Source: Oegoconia quadripuncta
Lineage: Eukaryota > Arthropoda > Insecta > Lepidoptera > Autostichidae
NCBI GenBank assembly: GCA_949316235.1
Contig: OX438758.1
Location: 14,727,731 to 14,791,730 of the forward strand
Direction of reading: 5' to 3'
DNA length: 64,000 nt
Shown here: piece after piece, positions 51,101 to 62,010 of the stretch
Layout: each line of letters begins with the position of its first letter
How positions within the stretch are numbered: the stretch's first letter is position 1
Notes under the pieces: generated by a model
Told to the model about the DNA's origin: nothing
The model's database searches: none
The model's input: only the letters and a program-made list of their open reading frames with translations
Made by a program: the position numbers and the translations under genes

Positions 51101-52560
51101 AATTACAAATTATTTATTAAAAATAAAATATCACACGAATCAACAATAGCGTATTATTTTTTATTTTATTTTAAATATCACAGAAATCAGCATAGTAAGT
51201 ATATCAATTTTCTTATTTAAACGGTTATGATTCCAAAGTAACAAAAAATAATAAAATATCATACGAATCAACCGTTACATAATATTTTTTTTTGTTTTAA
51301 ATAATAAATAACACAAAAATATAATTGCTTTTACCGTAACAGTCTCAATAATGTCTCTAGCAATAATATCGTATGCAATGGACCCAGTTTTTAGATGTTA
51401 ATAATTACAAACTATTTATTTAAAATAAAATATCACACAAATCAACAATAGCGTATTATTTTTTTTATTTTAAATATCACAGGAAATCAGTATAGTAAGT
51501 ATATTAATTTTCTTATTTAAACGGTTATGATTCCAAAGTATCAAAAAATAATAAAATATCATACGAATTAACCGTTACATAATATTTTTTTTTGTTTTTA
51601 ATAATAAATGACACAAAAATATAATTGATTTTACCGTAACAGTCTCAATAATGTCTCAAGCAATAATATCGTATGCAATGGACCCAGTTTTTAGATGTTA
51701 ATAATTACAAACTGTTTATTTAAAATAAAATATCACACAAATCAACAATAGCGTATTATTTTTTTTATTTTAAATATCATGGGAAATCAGCATAGTAAGT
51801 ATATTAATTTTCTTATTTAAACGGTTATGATTAAAAAGTAACAAAAAATAATAAAATATTAGACGAATTCACTGTTACATAATAGTATATTTTTTAACAA
51901 TAATAAATAAATAAAATAAAATAAAAATCGTTTATTTCTTTCTCACATTTAACAACAATAAACAGTGGACGGTGTTTTCTGGTAAGTACAAAATATACTT
52001 GTGTTAGAAAACACCGCTCCTCAATGCGGACAGAGTATGAGAATTTAAATTTATTCTTCAGAATAAAGATAACAATATATGACAACAGAAATACATATGA
52101 CAATTGCCACGAAAATATATATAAGTAGTGTATGCTAAACTGTAATAATAATAATAAAAATTATGGCATGTGTGGTAATGTACATATGAGTGTGTACATG
52201 TGTGAATGTATATATGCGTGTTTGTGTGTGTATGTTTGTATGTGTATGTCTGTGTGTAACAATAAATGGCACAAAAATGTATTTTTTTAACCATAATTGT
52301 CTCAACAATGTCTCAAGCAAAAAATATAGGCTCTATTTAAAGTGGGAATAATTACACACTAATAAAAAATTACAATATTACACAAATCAACAACACACTA
52401 ATGAAATTACACACTAATGAAAAATAAAATATTACACAAATCAACAACAGCATATAATTTTTTTTAAATCACAGAAATCAACGTAGGTATATAATAATTC
52501 AAAATTAAATATCACATGAATCAACTGTTACATATAAGTGATATATTTTTTAATACTAAA
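51101..52560. repeat. AT-rich tandem units of about 300 bp
   Basis: AATTACAAACTATTTATTTA-type starts recur at 51101, 51403 and 51703 (spacing 302 and 300). Each is followed by AAAATATCACACAAATCAAC and, later, ACGGTTATGATTCCAAAGTA. A fourth, degraded copy (52300-52560) follows the LINE tail. Confidence 0.88.
51904..52257 (-). mobile_element. LINE 3'-end insertion, TSD AACAATAA
   Basis: AACAATAA at 51896-51903 and 52258-52265 flanks 354 bp, with an A/T-rich (TAAA)n tail on the left, as for a minus-strand insertion. The right part is a TG/TA-rich microsatellite (about 52170-52257). No coding. Confidence 0.75.
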
Positions 52561-53024
52561 TGAACACAGAAATCATACTAAATTACTGGCATTAATTTCC
52601 TTATAATCACAATACTTAAACATCACAAACTCTCAATTACTTAGTCGTTGGCGAAGAAACAAATACAGCAACTATTCCAGACAATTGTTCTATGCAGCTT
52701 TTTAAATTTATAGAACCCCTTTCATAATTTGCTGTGATGTGATTTATTTTGGCCTGTAACTTTAGGACTTTATTTTTGGTCTTTGAAATAGGGATGTTAC
52801 ATCTGAAAATCTTGTAATTTTTAATCCAAACCACCTTGTGTCATGTTTCAGAAAACTTAGATATTTTATAAAGCTGGAGTTTCTGCCAACACGTCTGTTT
52901 AATCTTGCATTCCAACCTTCGGCACAAATCGTGGTACGGTGTCTCTCGCCATAGCAACACCATATATCCATCCATTCTCTTGACTCCTGTGGTGGTCCAT
53001 TTTCTAGCCATTGTTGAACCATAT

Positions 53025-53070
53025 CAAATCAAATCAAATCAAATATATTTATTAATTCAAATGGTACATT
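53025..53070 (-). mobile_element. 46-bp micro-LINE insertion, TSD GAACCATAT
   Basis: GAACCATAT occurs at 53016-53024 and 53071-53079. The 46 bp between, read on the minus strand, is a LINE 3' tip with AATAAAT and four (TTTGA)-type tail units. Confidence 0.8.
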
Positions 53071-53178
53071 GAACCATATAATCATTAAATTTTGTGTAGT
53101 TTGGATCATCATAACTGGGAAGAAAAACGAATATACAATTATTGACCTTTATTAAACGTATGGTTATTATGTATAATA

Positions 53179-53323
53179 TGTCGCAGCCAGCTGGTTAAAT
53201 TAGCCAACTAACTGAATGCATAGGCCGTTCATTGATCGCCGACATCCAAAGATGCCTAGGCCGCCGGCGTTTTTAATGAACTAAGAACAAGTATCTGGCT
53301 AAGTTAACCAGATGGCTGCGACA
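53179..53323. mobile_element. 145-bp MITE, TSD TAATA
   Basis: Ends TGTCGCAGCCAGCTGGTTAA and, inverted, TGTCGCAGCCATCTGGTTAA; TAATA at 53174-53178 and 53324-53328. It splits the MULE transposase pseudogene. Confidence 0.85.
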
Positions 53324-56300
53324 TAATACGACTAGCTTTCAAATTAAAAGTACATACCTGTTTTCCATTATCAGCATGAATCCTTCTTCTATTGCCGGCT
53401 GAGGCAGCAGTGCAAGCGACTCGCATTTTTTCACGTGGTCTAAGGATTCTTCGTGATTAGTTAAACCAAGTGGCTGCGCTTTACGTAGTAAGCACCGCGT
53501 GTAGTGTACAAAGCAGCCTTTCATTGTCGCTCTGGGAAATATTTTTTTTGCGGCCTTTATTGCTGCAACTTCGTAGTCAAACGTCATCTTTTTCGGCTTC
53601 ATTTTTGGAAAAACACTGCGAATTAATTCAAACATTATTTCGTAGGTTTTCATGTTTTTGCTGATTAAAAGGCAGTATTATAAGAGGCACTATATTAGTA
53701 TGATACTCAGTACTGCCCAGGTCACCTAATATGACATATAATTGTTTGAACGGTTTTGCAGTGCATTTAAAAGTTCCATCGAGAAAGAAGTGTTTTACAC
53801 GGTGAATATATTTCTGGGCTTGTCGACTTGATAAAATTATAATCTGTCTTCATCCTCAATGTAGTCTGCGACAATACATTCTTTATATTTTGGGGGAATA
53901 ACTATCTGATTGGCCTTTTCATACTGAGTTTTCGTAACTTCTAAATGCTTGTTACGTTGCCTGTAAAGTGTGTAAAGTCTTGATTTGACGCTGTTGAATA
54001 CTGGCAACATTTCAATAATGCGTTCGCTGAAGTTATCTTCACAAATAACTTTTTCATATATTTGAGATACTGAGGACATATCGTCACAGACGTTTTTCAC
54101 ACTGATTTATGATAGTTTTAACTTTATTTTTTTCAAAGTTAGGCACACACTGATGAATGCCTGGTTTCATTTAACACTATGTCTCTTTTCACAGTCATAC
54201 GCCCACCACAACCACACTTCGTTTTTGAGTTCACGCATCGCCACCTTATAGAGTCCTTGTTTTGTTTTTGAACATAATATTGGTGACCTGCGTGTAAAAG
54301 TAACTTTTGGCCACGTTTGGTTTTCACATAACTTAACACTGGTTTACCAGCACTCATTATTATTTCGTAATTCACTATAACTATCAACAATGTGACTATC
54401 CGTCTCTAACTAAACCAGAACTACTGATAAACAAATGTGCAAAATTGCAAACAAAGAAATGCATATCCCCACTCTGACGGCCGCCGCAAGCCACCGGCGT
54501 ATCTGTTATGTATGTATGTATATGTATCTGGGCTAAGGAAACTTCGCTCATTACGCAATGGCATAAGGTTCGTAATTTAATATCTACTTCATCGGCTGCT
54601 ACTCAAGCGAGGATAAGGAATAAGAAAAATATCACGTGCGCCCCGGGTGTTTCATTTAAAGAAAGCGACGGATGCACCACCATAATATTGTTTTGCAAAA
54701 CTATTTATTATTAGATCACGGGTGTGCGGCGATGCACACAAAAGCGCAGGTAACATTAATTTTTATTGCAAATCTTTCATTGGCTCATTCTAAATTCCAC
54801 TCCAGAATACAATTTCGAAATTAAGGGCTAGTTTTTTACTAGAGTTAAACGATTAAAATATTTTTTACTTAGTTGACATCTGAACGTTATATGGTGAAAT
54901 TTGATGTTAGTAAAAGTGTAAAGAGAACTCATGTAAGTACGTCGTTTATTTTATTTGTTAAAATTAAAACCCAATTATAAAAACTTGATCGATCGATGGC
55001 TCGGATGACTGTACTTTAGAAGTACGAAATTCTTAGTAAATTATGACTGGGTGCCGAAATGGGCATTTATCGCAATTAAATTTCCCATTTCGGCACCTTC
55101 CCAATTCGTCATGTTTATAACATGTTTCAATAACTGATATTTTTGTATCCTACATTGAATAAAATATTTTTGATTTTGATTTGATTTTGATTTTACGCTT
55201 TGAGGATAAGGTCGCATCAAATAGGTTTTGAGTGGATATCCTTCATCTCCAATAAAAACCATTGGTAGAATTATATCTGATCTGGGTAGATATTGTGGAC
55301 GGGGTATATTGAAGTTATTACTTTGAAGTAAATGGTTCAAATTAGAGTAATGGAATGTCCCTGCATCGCTTTGTTTTCCTCTTCCTCCAACTTCTATACA
55401 AATGAATCTTTTGTCAGCATCCGCGACCGCTTGCAAGTGCAGCGAAAAGAAATGTTTATAATTATAATGCGATGATCCAGCAAACTTAGGATTTTTTATT
55501 CGACAATGTTTGCCATCTATAGCACCGATGCAATTAGGAAATTGCCATTTTTCATAGTATTTTTCCGTTATTTTTTTCAATAATTCTTCTGTCGGTTTTG
55601 GCATAGGTAAATGTACCAAATTTTTCCATATAGCTCTACAAGTGCCATAAACTATGTTGGCCACCATTCTGAATGACAACGACAGTCTTTTGAAAGGCTG
55701 CCTACTCGCCAAAAACCTGAAAATTAAAGCATAGGTATGTTAAAGTTATGTATGTAATAAATAGTCTGTTCATTCTTTTGTTTCAGTGACCGATTTAAAG
55801 AAAAAAATGTAAAAATATAAAAGATCACTATAGAAAGAAATTAAAAAAAAATCCTGCTCCTAGATCAGGAGATGCCGGAAATGTTAATCAACCCTCGAAT
55901 TGGCAATATTTTTCTCAATTGAGGTTTTTGCGAGATGAAGTTGTACCAAATGTTTTGTACCAAAAACATCTTTGAAGAAAACTCTCAAGAAAATACAACT
56001 GTTCATGATGAAGAATCTTCTATTTATCCACAACAAACTTCTACATCCTCACAAGAGGCTCCTGTTTCTTCTCAAGAAGCTTCTACATCATCGCAAGAGG
56101 CTCCTGTTTCTTCTCAAGAAGCTTCTATATCATCACAAGAAACTTCTACGCCTTCAAGAGAAGCTTCTACTTCACAACGATCAAGAAAAAAGAAAACAGC
56201 GAATGACATAAGAACTGAATTTTTAGAATTGGAAAGGAAAAGGATAAGACTGCTGGAAAATGATTTATCAAATCAAAGTAGAAACGAGGCTTCTAGACAT

Positions 56301-56474
56301 GAGAAGAAGTCAGAAGACTACTACTTTTTTATGAGTTTGCTTCCACAAATGGAAAAATTCACGCCAGTACAAAAGTTTAAAGTAAGACAAAAAATTAATC
56401 AAGCTCTTCTAGATGAGTTAAGTGTAAATGAAAGCATGTACCCTTCTAATTAATCATATATGTATGGGTATAGT

Positions 56475-56770
56475 ACTCAACACTAGGTATATCAATCTTA
56501 TAATGAAAATACTGTCAATAAATAACAAAACTGTGATTCAAATAACTAAACATCGTACAAATGAGAACTATGATTTTGGAGATAAATGACTGTAGGTAAC
56601 TGTTATTTTTTTTAGTTATAAGATTAATATGCGTGGAATAAGACTGAACTCTAGGTATATCAACCTTATAATAAAAATACTGTCAATGAGTAAGAAAACT
56701 GTGAATGTGGAAATAATTAATCATCGTAAAAATGAAAACTGTGATTTTAAAAATAAATGACAAACTGTTA
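56475..56770. repeat. tandem duplication, 168-bp period
   Basis: AACNCTAGGTATATCAANCT begins near 56479 and 56647. It lies in the Harbinger 3 transposase intron, after the MADF stop. Confidence 0.8.
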
Positions 56771-57605
56771 TGTTACCTATTTCATACGAAACGTTTTTAT
56801 ATAATAAATGTTTTCGTCAAAGATAAATAATTAAGGTTGATTAATGTGTAGTAGGTATTTAATTAAAATGATTGTATCTGGGAACTTAAGACCGATGCCA
56901 AACTATTTACTAAATTAGTGCAACACAATTTCCTTTTCGAAACTATCAATAAATACAATTACAAATGACGATTACCCAAGCGTCAAGTATAATTTTTCTG
57001 CTGGAGATATACCTCTAAATCGTTTTGGATTAATTCCAGACTCTAAATCACTCTTGATAGTTTCAAGAATATAGTCAAAAGTTTCTACACTCATTCTGGT
57101 GTAGTCGTAGAATTCAATCAATCAATCAATCAAATACTCTTTATTGCACAATTAACAAAAGCTACATGAAGAATACAGCGTACATCATTAATCGCACAAA
57201 AAGGCGGCCTTATCGCTAACAGCGATCTCTTCCAGGCAAACCTTAGGGTAAAGATACAAGCTACCAGTAGGTGAGGTTTGCACAAATAGTAGCAATACGG
57301 GTATATTTTATAGTTGGTAAAAAATATAACGTAAAGATAAAAATACATAAACTAAGCCTACCAACTATAACTAGATAATTTAACTGCACTTAAACATATA
57401 ATATATTATTGACTACATAACACATACAAATTTATATATATACATATATATATTAAATATATAAATATATAATATTAAATATATATACATATATAAAAAA
57501 TAATATAAATTAAATAAAAATACATGCCATTTGTCTGCTCAGAAATAACTTAGAAATCATATTGACAACCACGGAGAAGATAAGAGGAGTTTCAATGATT
57601 TTTTT

Positions 57606-60554
57606 TTATTGAAGGAAGTGCGCTTTGACTTGCGTTTTGAAGACGTTTATTGATGGAGCGCGGCGAATTGACTCCGGAAGAGAGTTCCAAAGGCGTACAG
57701 CTTGTAGCGTAAAAGATTGACCATAAGATTTGGATAGATTTTTGGGGACGTAAAGACGAAGGTTGTCAGTGGAACGCAAGGGTAGACTATGAGTAGAGGA
57801 AAGGAATTGGAACTGTTGCTTTAGATATTGTGGAGTCGTAGGATTGAACAAAGCTGAATATAGAAGGGAGAGAATGTGAACATCTCTACGATGACGAACG
57901 GAGAGCCACTTAAGTTGTGCGCGATATTCGGAGACATGATCATACTTCCGAAGACCAAAGATGAACCTGATGGCAACATTCTGCAATCGCTCGAGCTTAT
58001 TCATCAGCTCAACCGACACATCTACATAGCAGCAGTCAGCATAGTCCAGAATAGGCAGGAGAAGAGATTTTGCTAGCGCAATTTTGGTGGTAGTGGGTAG
58101 GAAATGACGCAGTCGATTGAGGGATTTGACTGAAGAAAAAATCTTCTTACTTACTTCGGCCACTTGGGGGCGCCATGACAGAGTTCGGTCAAAAATAATA
58201 CCAAGGTTCTTCACCTTCTCACTATATAAGATGTGAACACCATCGAATATAACCGGAGGAAGATGTTCAAAGTTAATTCTAGTGATAAGAGAACTGCTAC
58301 CTAGTACTATGGTTTGTGTTTTTGTTGGATTAACTTTGAGACCAAATGACCTACTCCATTCAAGGATGAGTGCAAGATCGGTGTTAACTCTCTCGATGGC
58401 ATCGTCCAGTTCATTTACATTACATTGAAGATAAATTTGTAGATCGTCTGCATAAAGATGGAAGGAAGAAGATAAATTAGAAGTGATTGAATTGATGAAT
58501 ATAGCAAACAGGAGAGGGGAAAGTACACCACCCTGAGGGACACCGGCAGATGTGACACACCACGTAGAAAGAGAATCGTCAATACGTACGCGCTGCCGTC
58601 GGCCATACAGGTAACCACGAAACCATTCAATTACCGTCGGAGACATATTAAGAGAACGTAACAGTTCCAATAGGATATCTAAATCTACAGTATTAAAAGC
58701 GTTGCTGAAATCGAGCAAAGTTAGGACTGTTAATCGTTGGGTTTCCATTCCATAGCGAACGTCATCAGAGATCTTGACAAGTGCAGTTGTGGTACTATGC
58801 CCAGGGCGAAAACCAGATTGGTAAGGATTAAACAGATTATTTTTATTGAGAAAATAGCTTAATTGTCCGTGGACGAGACGCTCTAAAACTTTGGATAAAA
58901 AAGGAAGGATTGAGATAGGTCGAAAATCAGATAAAGAAGATGGATTTAACTTTTTAGGCAAAGGTATAATTTGTGCATCTTTCCATATAGTAGGATAAGT
59001 GCCAGAGGAGATAGAATTGTTAAAAATTTTCCTTATGATAGGAGTGAGAAAATCGATAAGAGGAAGAATCATTTTACGGCTGATATTATCAATGCCGACA
59101 GCATTAGAGGCGATGGACAAAATGTTCTTCTTAACTTCATGATCGGTGAATTGATTGAAGATGAATGGTGTGTAGTTGGGAATTGGAGATTTGGAAAGTT
59201 GATGTACAGTTTTTAATTTAATAGCTAAGTCTAATAAAGATGCAGATGAGAAATGTTTATTAAGGTTATCAATATTAGTATTAGAAGGAATAGAATCTTT
59301 GCTTGATTTGCCAACTCCTAATGATTTAAGAAATTTCCAGACTTTGGCTGGGTCACCCTGTTCAACAGATTGATGAATGTGGCGTCTTTGTGCATCCCTA
59401 CACATCCTATTGCAGCGATTCCTGAGTAGATGGTATTTGTCGCGGTTACTGTCAGAAGGTTTTCCTTTGAACCTAGCTTTGGCCTGATTACGCTTAGCCA
59501 TCAAGGATTTGATTTCTTCCGTTAGCCATGGTGCCGGGAAGTGCCTAACCCTAACCGGACGAAAAGGTGCATGCGTGTCATAAAGCTGCAGTAGTGACGA
59601 GTTAAGGAAGTGTACCTGTTCGTCGATACTAGCCGTACTGTCTGTGATCGACCAGTCAATTTTGCAGGCATCCTCCATCAGACGATCTATGTCCATATCA
59701 CCAAAATTGCGAAGCAGAAGTATTCGTGGTTTAGATTTAGGAGGACGAATTTTGAATGAAAGGTAAACTAGGTCATGATATGAAAAGGCATCAGCAGTGA
59801 GCTGGCCGTGTTTAACTACATGATTAAGGGAGGAGACGATAATTAAATCAAGAAGTGAAGGAATGCAATTCGGAAAAAAGTGAGTGGCCCCTAGGGGAAG
59901 AAGATGCATATTACTGGAGTCAATTATAGTTTTCAGACAGCTGGAACGGGCATCATTCTTCAGCAGGCACGTATTGAAGTCACCCATAATTATAGTATGA
60001 TTATATTGGGGAGTTAATTCCTCAAGCAGTTTCTCGAAAGACGAGAAATAGTTCACTCTGAGTGAAGGACTGTAAAAAACTCCAAGAAGAATTTTCTCGT
60101 GACACAGGGTAACCTCCAGAAAAAGATGCTCAGCTGTATTAGGGGGGGATGGCTGTGCTGACCTGCTAACTATGGAAAAAGTTATATGGCTTCGAATATA
60201 AATAGCCACACCACCATGTGAGGTATTTGTGCGATCATTCCTAATCAGTTGGAACCCGGGCAGTGAATAAGATGTGGACTGAAGGCAGAGATTTAAAAAT
60301 GATTCGGAAACAAGAATGGCATGAACATTTGTATTACTGAAGGTAGCCAACAAGTCGGAGTAGTGGGCCGGAATGCTTTGTGCATTTATTTGTACTACAT
60401 TGAAGTTCTTGGTGACATCCGCCATTGTTGTCTCCAAGGACTCTTTGAGCGAGGGTAAACTCCAAAAACTTTCAGTGCTGTTCAATCCGCCAGACGAAGA
60501 CGACAAAGAGAAGAAATCACTTTGATTATCATTATCATCGCTAATTTCAGGCAT
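57606..60554 (-). CDS. LINE ORF2: endonuclease-reverse transcriptase
   Basis: 982 residues without interruption. After an acidic N-terminus, the APE-type endonuclease runs about 50-260 (NVVQINAQSIPAHYSDLL, SESFL, GGVAIYIR, GVFYSPS, MGDFNTCLL at about 190, SYHDLVYLSF). RT runs about 480-760 with LTLLDFSNAFNTVDLDIL, SAGVPQGGVLSPLLFAIFIN and LYADDLQIYL (YADD, about 700). The C-terminal region ends VRLWNSLPESIRRAPSINVF. It nicks DNA and primes reverse transcription at the target. Clade (jockey/CR1 group) is tentative; length is typical. Confidence 0.95.
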   Translation of the reverse strand: MPEISDDNDNQSDFFSLSSSSGGLNSTESFWSLPSLKESLETTMADVTKNFNVVQINAQSIPAHYSDLLATFSNTNVHAILVSESFLNLCLQSTSYSLPGFQLIRNDRTNTSHGGVAIYIRSHITFSIVSRSAQPSPPNTAEHLFLEVTLCHEKILLGVFYSPSLRVNYFSSFEKLLEELTPQYNHTIIMGDFNTCLLKNDARSSCLKTIIDSSNMHLLPLGATHFFPNCIPSLLDLIIVSSLNHVVKHGQLTADAFSYHDLVYLSFKIRPPKSKPRILLLRNFGDMDIDRLMEDACKIDWSITDSTASIDEQVHFLNSSLLQLYDTHAPFRPVRVRHFPAPWLTEEIKSLMAKRNQAKARFKGKPSDSNRDKYHLLRNRCNRMCRDAQRRHIHQSVEQGDPAKVWKFLKSLGVGKSSKDSIPSNTNIDNLNKHFSSASLLDLAIKLKTVHQLSKSPIPNYTPFIFNQFTDHEVKKNILSIASNAVGIDNISRKMILPLIDFLTPIIRKIFNNSISSGTYPTIWKDAQIIPLPKKLNPSSLSDFRPISILPFLSKVLERLVHGQLSYFLNKNNLFNPYQSGFRPGHSTTTALVKISDDVRYGMETQRLTVLTLLDFSNAFNTVDLDILLELLRSLNMSPTVIEWFRGYLYGRRQRVRIDDSLSTWCVTSAGVPQGGVLSPLLFAIFINSITSNLSSSFHLYADDLQIYLQCNVNELDDAIERVNTDLALILEWSRSFGLKVNPTKTQTIVLGSSSLITRINFEHLPPVIFDGVHILYSEKVKNLGIIFDRTLSWRPQVAEVSKKIFSSVKSLNRLRHFLPTTTKIALAKSLLLPILDYADCCYVDVSVELMNKLERLQNVAIRFIFGLRKYDHVSEYRAQLKWLSVRHRRDVHILSLLYSALFNPTTPQYLKQQFQFLSSTHSLPLRSTDNLRLYVPKNLSKSYGQSFTLQAVRLWNSLPESIRRAPSINVFKTQVKAHFLQ

Positions 60555-61287
60555 GACAAATAAAATTATAATAAATAATAATAATAATTATGTTAAATTA
60601 ATAATAATAAATAATAATAATTTGAGTGTAGCGGTATCATTTACCCGCCAGCTGCATAAAATTTTTAAAATGAACTTTTAGGAAGAAAAAATAAAATAAA
60701 ATAAAAATACAAACTAAACAGATCAGTAGGGTTACTAATGGGTAACCATGCTATCCCATCTCCATTTAAATGCACTCAAGGACTTTCAATTGTACATACG
60801 TGGGTATTAGTGTGAACTACATGGTAATAAGAAATTACAGCTGTTCCTTAGGAAAAAGATTACTTATGCTAATTCTAAAGAACAATGATGTCACAGTAAA
60901 GGCTACATAAAGAATAAATGAAAATAACAAATTCTAATCTCCAAGTTGTTGTTCACGTATGCTGTATGGACAGCATGACCAGCAGACCTTTGCTTCCATA
61001 ATTGTAAAGATTAGACGAGAAACTTTGGATTGACAGCAGTGACAGCGACAGAGTGAGAAAGCAACAAAATAATGAAGCTGCCAGTTGAGAATTTATATCA
61101 TAACTTCACAAAATAAAAATAAAGCAAAGAAAAAAAATTACATAATTGAGAAGGCGTTAGATATAAATCGTAGTCTAAGAGACTATACAAACATAGATGT
61201 GTCTAGGATAGCATTGCGTCCACTGTGTGTGTGTGTGGTCGTATTGGGAAACTACCGTTTAAATATCAATGAGATGAACACAATTAC
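60555..61287 (-). other. 733-nt region between LINE ORF1 and ORF2
   Basis: Non-coding on both strands, with (ATAA)n runs near 60567-60625 and 60685-60710. No recognised inserted element or TSD. It may be a native inter-ORF spacer or hide an old insertion. Confidence 0.6.
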
Positions 61288-62010
61288 CTACTTCTTCATA
61301 GCAGTACGTTTTCGAGTCTTGTCTAAAATCGGCTGAGGCTTACTGACTGCAGCTGGTGCCGGAGACGCGGGGACGGGAATCTTGTCCAAGTCGGCCTGTG
61401 ATGTGACAGGATGTCGCTTACCATCATCTCCCATCACATAGATGCTACCACTTCTCGTCCAGCACCTAGTGACCCCAAAGCGACGTCGGCAGGCCATGAA
61501 CACTTCGTGCCGCTCCTTAGTAAGAAACTCAGAGAGAGTTATTCCGCTACCTTTGAGTTTTATTTTGGCGAACCACAGCTTATCTCGCACTACGGAGTCC
61601 CGGAATTTAACCAACAGTGGTCTAGGCTTATCGCCTGGGCGACCTAATCGATGCGCGCGACTAATATCCGTCGTACACAAATCAGATAGGCAGAGATGTT
61701 GTTCCGCAAACTCCACCACATATTCAGATGCCACCTCATCCTTCACCTCTGGAACTCCGTGGAGTAACAGGATCTTTCGTCGGCTCTGCATCTCACGCCT
61801 CTCCGATTCGTGAGCAAGCATCTCCATCTGTTTCTGCAAACTACTTAAGGCCGTTGCAACAAATGCTTTAAATGCAGCGAAGTCAGAGGCTAGTGATGAC
61901 ACGGTAATGGTAGATGCAGGAACTGACTTTTGCAGGTCAGCCTGAAACTGTGCCATTGAGGTGTTGAAGTGCAGAGTCAAGTCCGCAAAGGTCTGTTTGA
62001 GAGATTCCAT
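61288..62010 (-). CDS. LINE ORF1 RNA-binding protein
   Basis: 240 residues: helical/coiled N-terminus (MESLKQTFADLTLHFNTSMA to LQKQMEMLAHESERREMQ), an RRM-like centre (RKILLLHGVPEV, DISRAHRLGRP), PRPLLVKFRDSVVRDKLW, then a basic C-terminal region with GDDGKRHPVTSQADL and a Lys/Arg tail. This is the coiled-coil, RRM, C-terminal domain order of L1-type ORF1 proteins, which coat LINE RNA. Confidence 0.85.
   Translation of the reverse strand: MESLKQTFADLTLHFNTSMAQFQADLQKSVPASTITVSSLASDFAAFKAFVATALSSLQKQMEMLAHESERREMQSRRKILLLHGVPEVKDEVASEYVVEFAEQHLCLSDLCTTDISRAHRLGRPGDKPRPLLVKFRDSVVRDKLWFAKIKLKGSGITLSEFLTKERHEVFMACRRRFGVTRCWTRSGSIYVMGDDGKRHPVTSQADLDKIPVPASPAPAAVSKPQPILDKTRKRTAMKK

Larger units (their letters stand above)
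52637..54357 (-). pseudogene. FLYWCH-domain MULE transposase remnant
   Basis: From ATG 54357: MSAGKPVLSYVKTKRGQKLL, then W-R-C and CGCGG pattern with HSSVC, an FLYWCH-type zinc finger. After breaks: VKSRLYTLYRQRNKHL (54100-53837), FFLDGTFKCTA (first Asp of the MULE domain, about 53790), KKMTFDYEVAAIKAAKKIF (second Asp), GCFVHYTRCLLRKAQPLGL (C/H motif), and then ICAEGWNARLNRRVGRNSSF (53022-52762), which matches the usual NNxxEGxNxxL motif. Frameshifts, a micro-LINE and a MITE interrupt it. Confidence 0.75.
50805..55065 (-). mobile_element. MULE (Mutator-like) element with FLYWCH transposase
   Basis: The left end CCCATTTCGGCACCCATGAA and right end on the minus strand CCCATTTCGGCACCCAGTCA begin a diverged inverted repeat of about 80 bp that includes GTACAGTCA. 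Flanking sequences share TTTCGGCACCTTCCCA, so the exact tips and TSD are uncertain. It encodes a minus-strand FLYWCH/MULE gene and holds an AT-rich repeat block, a LINE tail, a micro-LINE and a MITE. Confidence 0.65.
50164..55193 (+). mobile_element. 5'-truncated LINE containing a MULE, TSD TACGCT
   Basis: TACGCT lies at 50158-50163 and 55194-55199. The LINE begins in the RT C-terminus and ends with AATAAAA and a (TTGAT)n-like tail at 55160-55193. Its 3' UTR is interrupted at about 50805-55065 by the MULE. Removing it joins Harbinger 3 exon 2 (PYPQSV to NAQNELF). Confidence 0.85.
49635..56453 (+). pseudogene. Harbinger 3 MADF protein gene (exons 49635-49776, 55787-56453)
   Basis: Exon 1 reads MSSDVQEQIISAIFERRPIW to NQLWEEIKNELNIE with donor GAAG|GTAAAT. 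Exon 2 after TTTCAG continues VTDLKKKCKNIKDHYRKKLK, GNVNQPSNWQYFSQLRFLRD, completing the MADF domain. A frameshift near 55970 precedes a Ser/Gln/Glu-rich run of short repeats (SSQEASTSSQEAPVSSQEA) and a helical tail EKFTPVQKFKVRQKINQALL. The intron contains the antisense second exon of the transposase. Confidence 0.8.

Noticed and set aside
52150..52257. CRISPR-like or regulatory GT array
   Set aside because: Simple TG/TA microsatellite at a LINE 3' end; no repeat-spacer structure.
55972..56211. Leu/Lys-rich frame
   Set aside because: Alternate-frame shadow of the Ser/Gln-rich repeats of the MADF gene.
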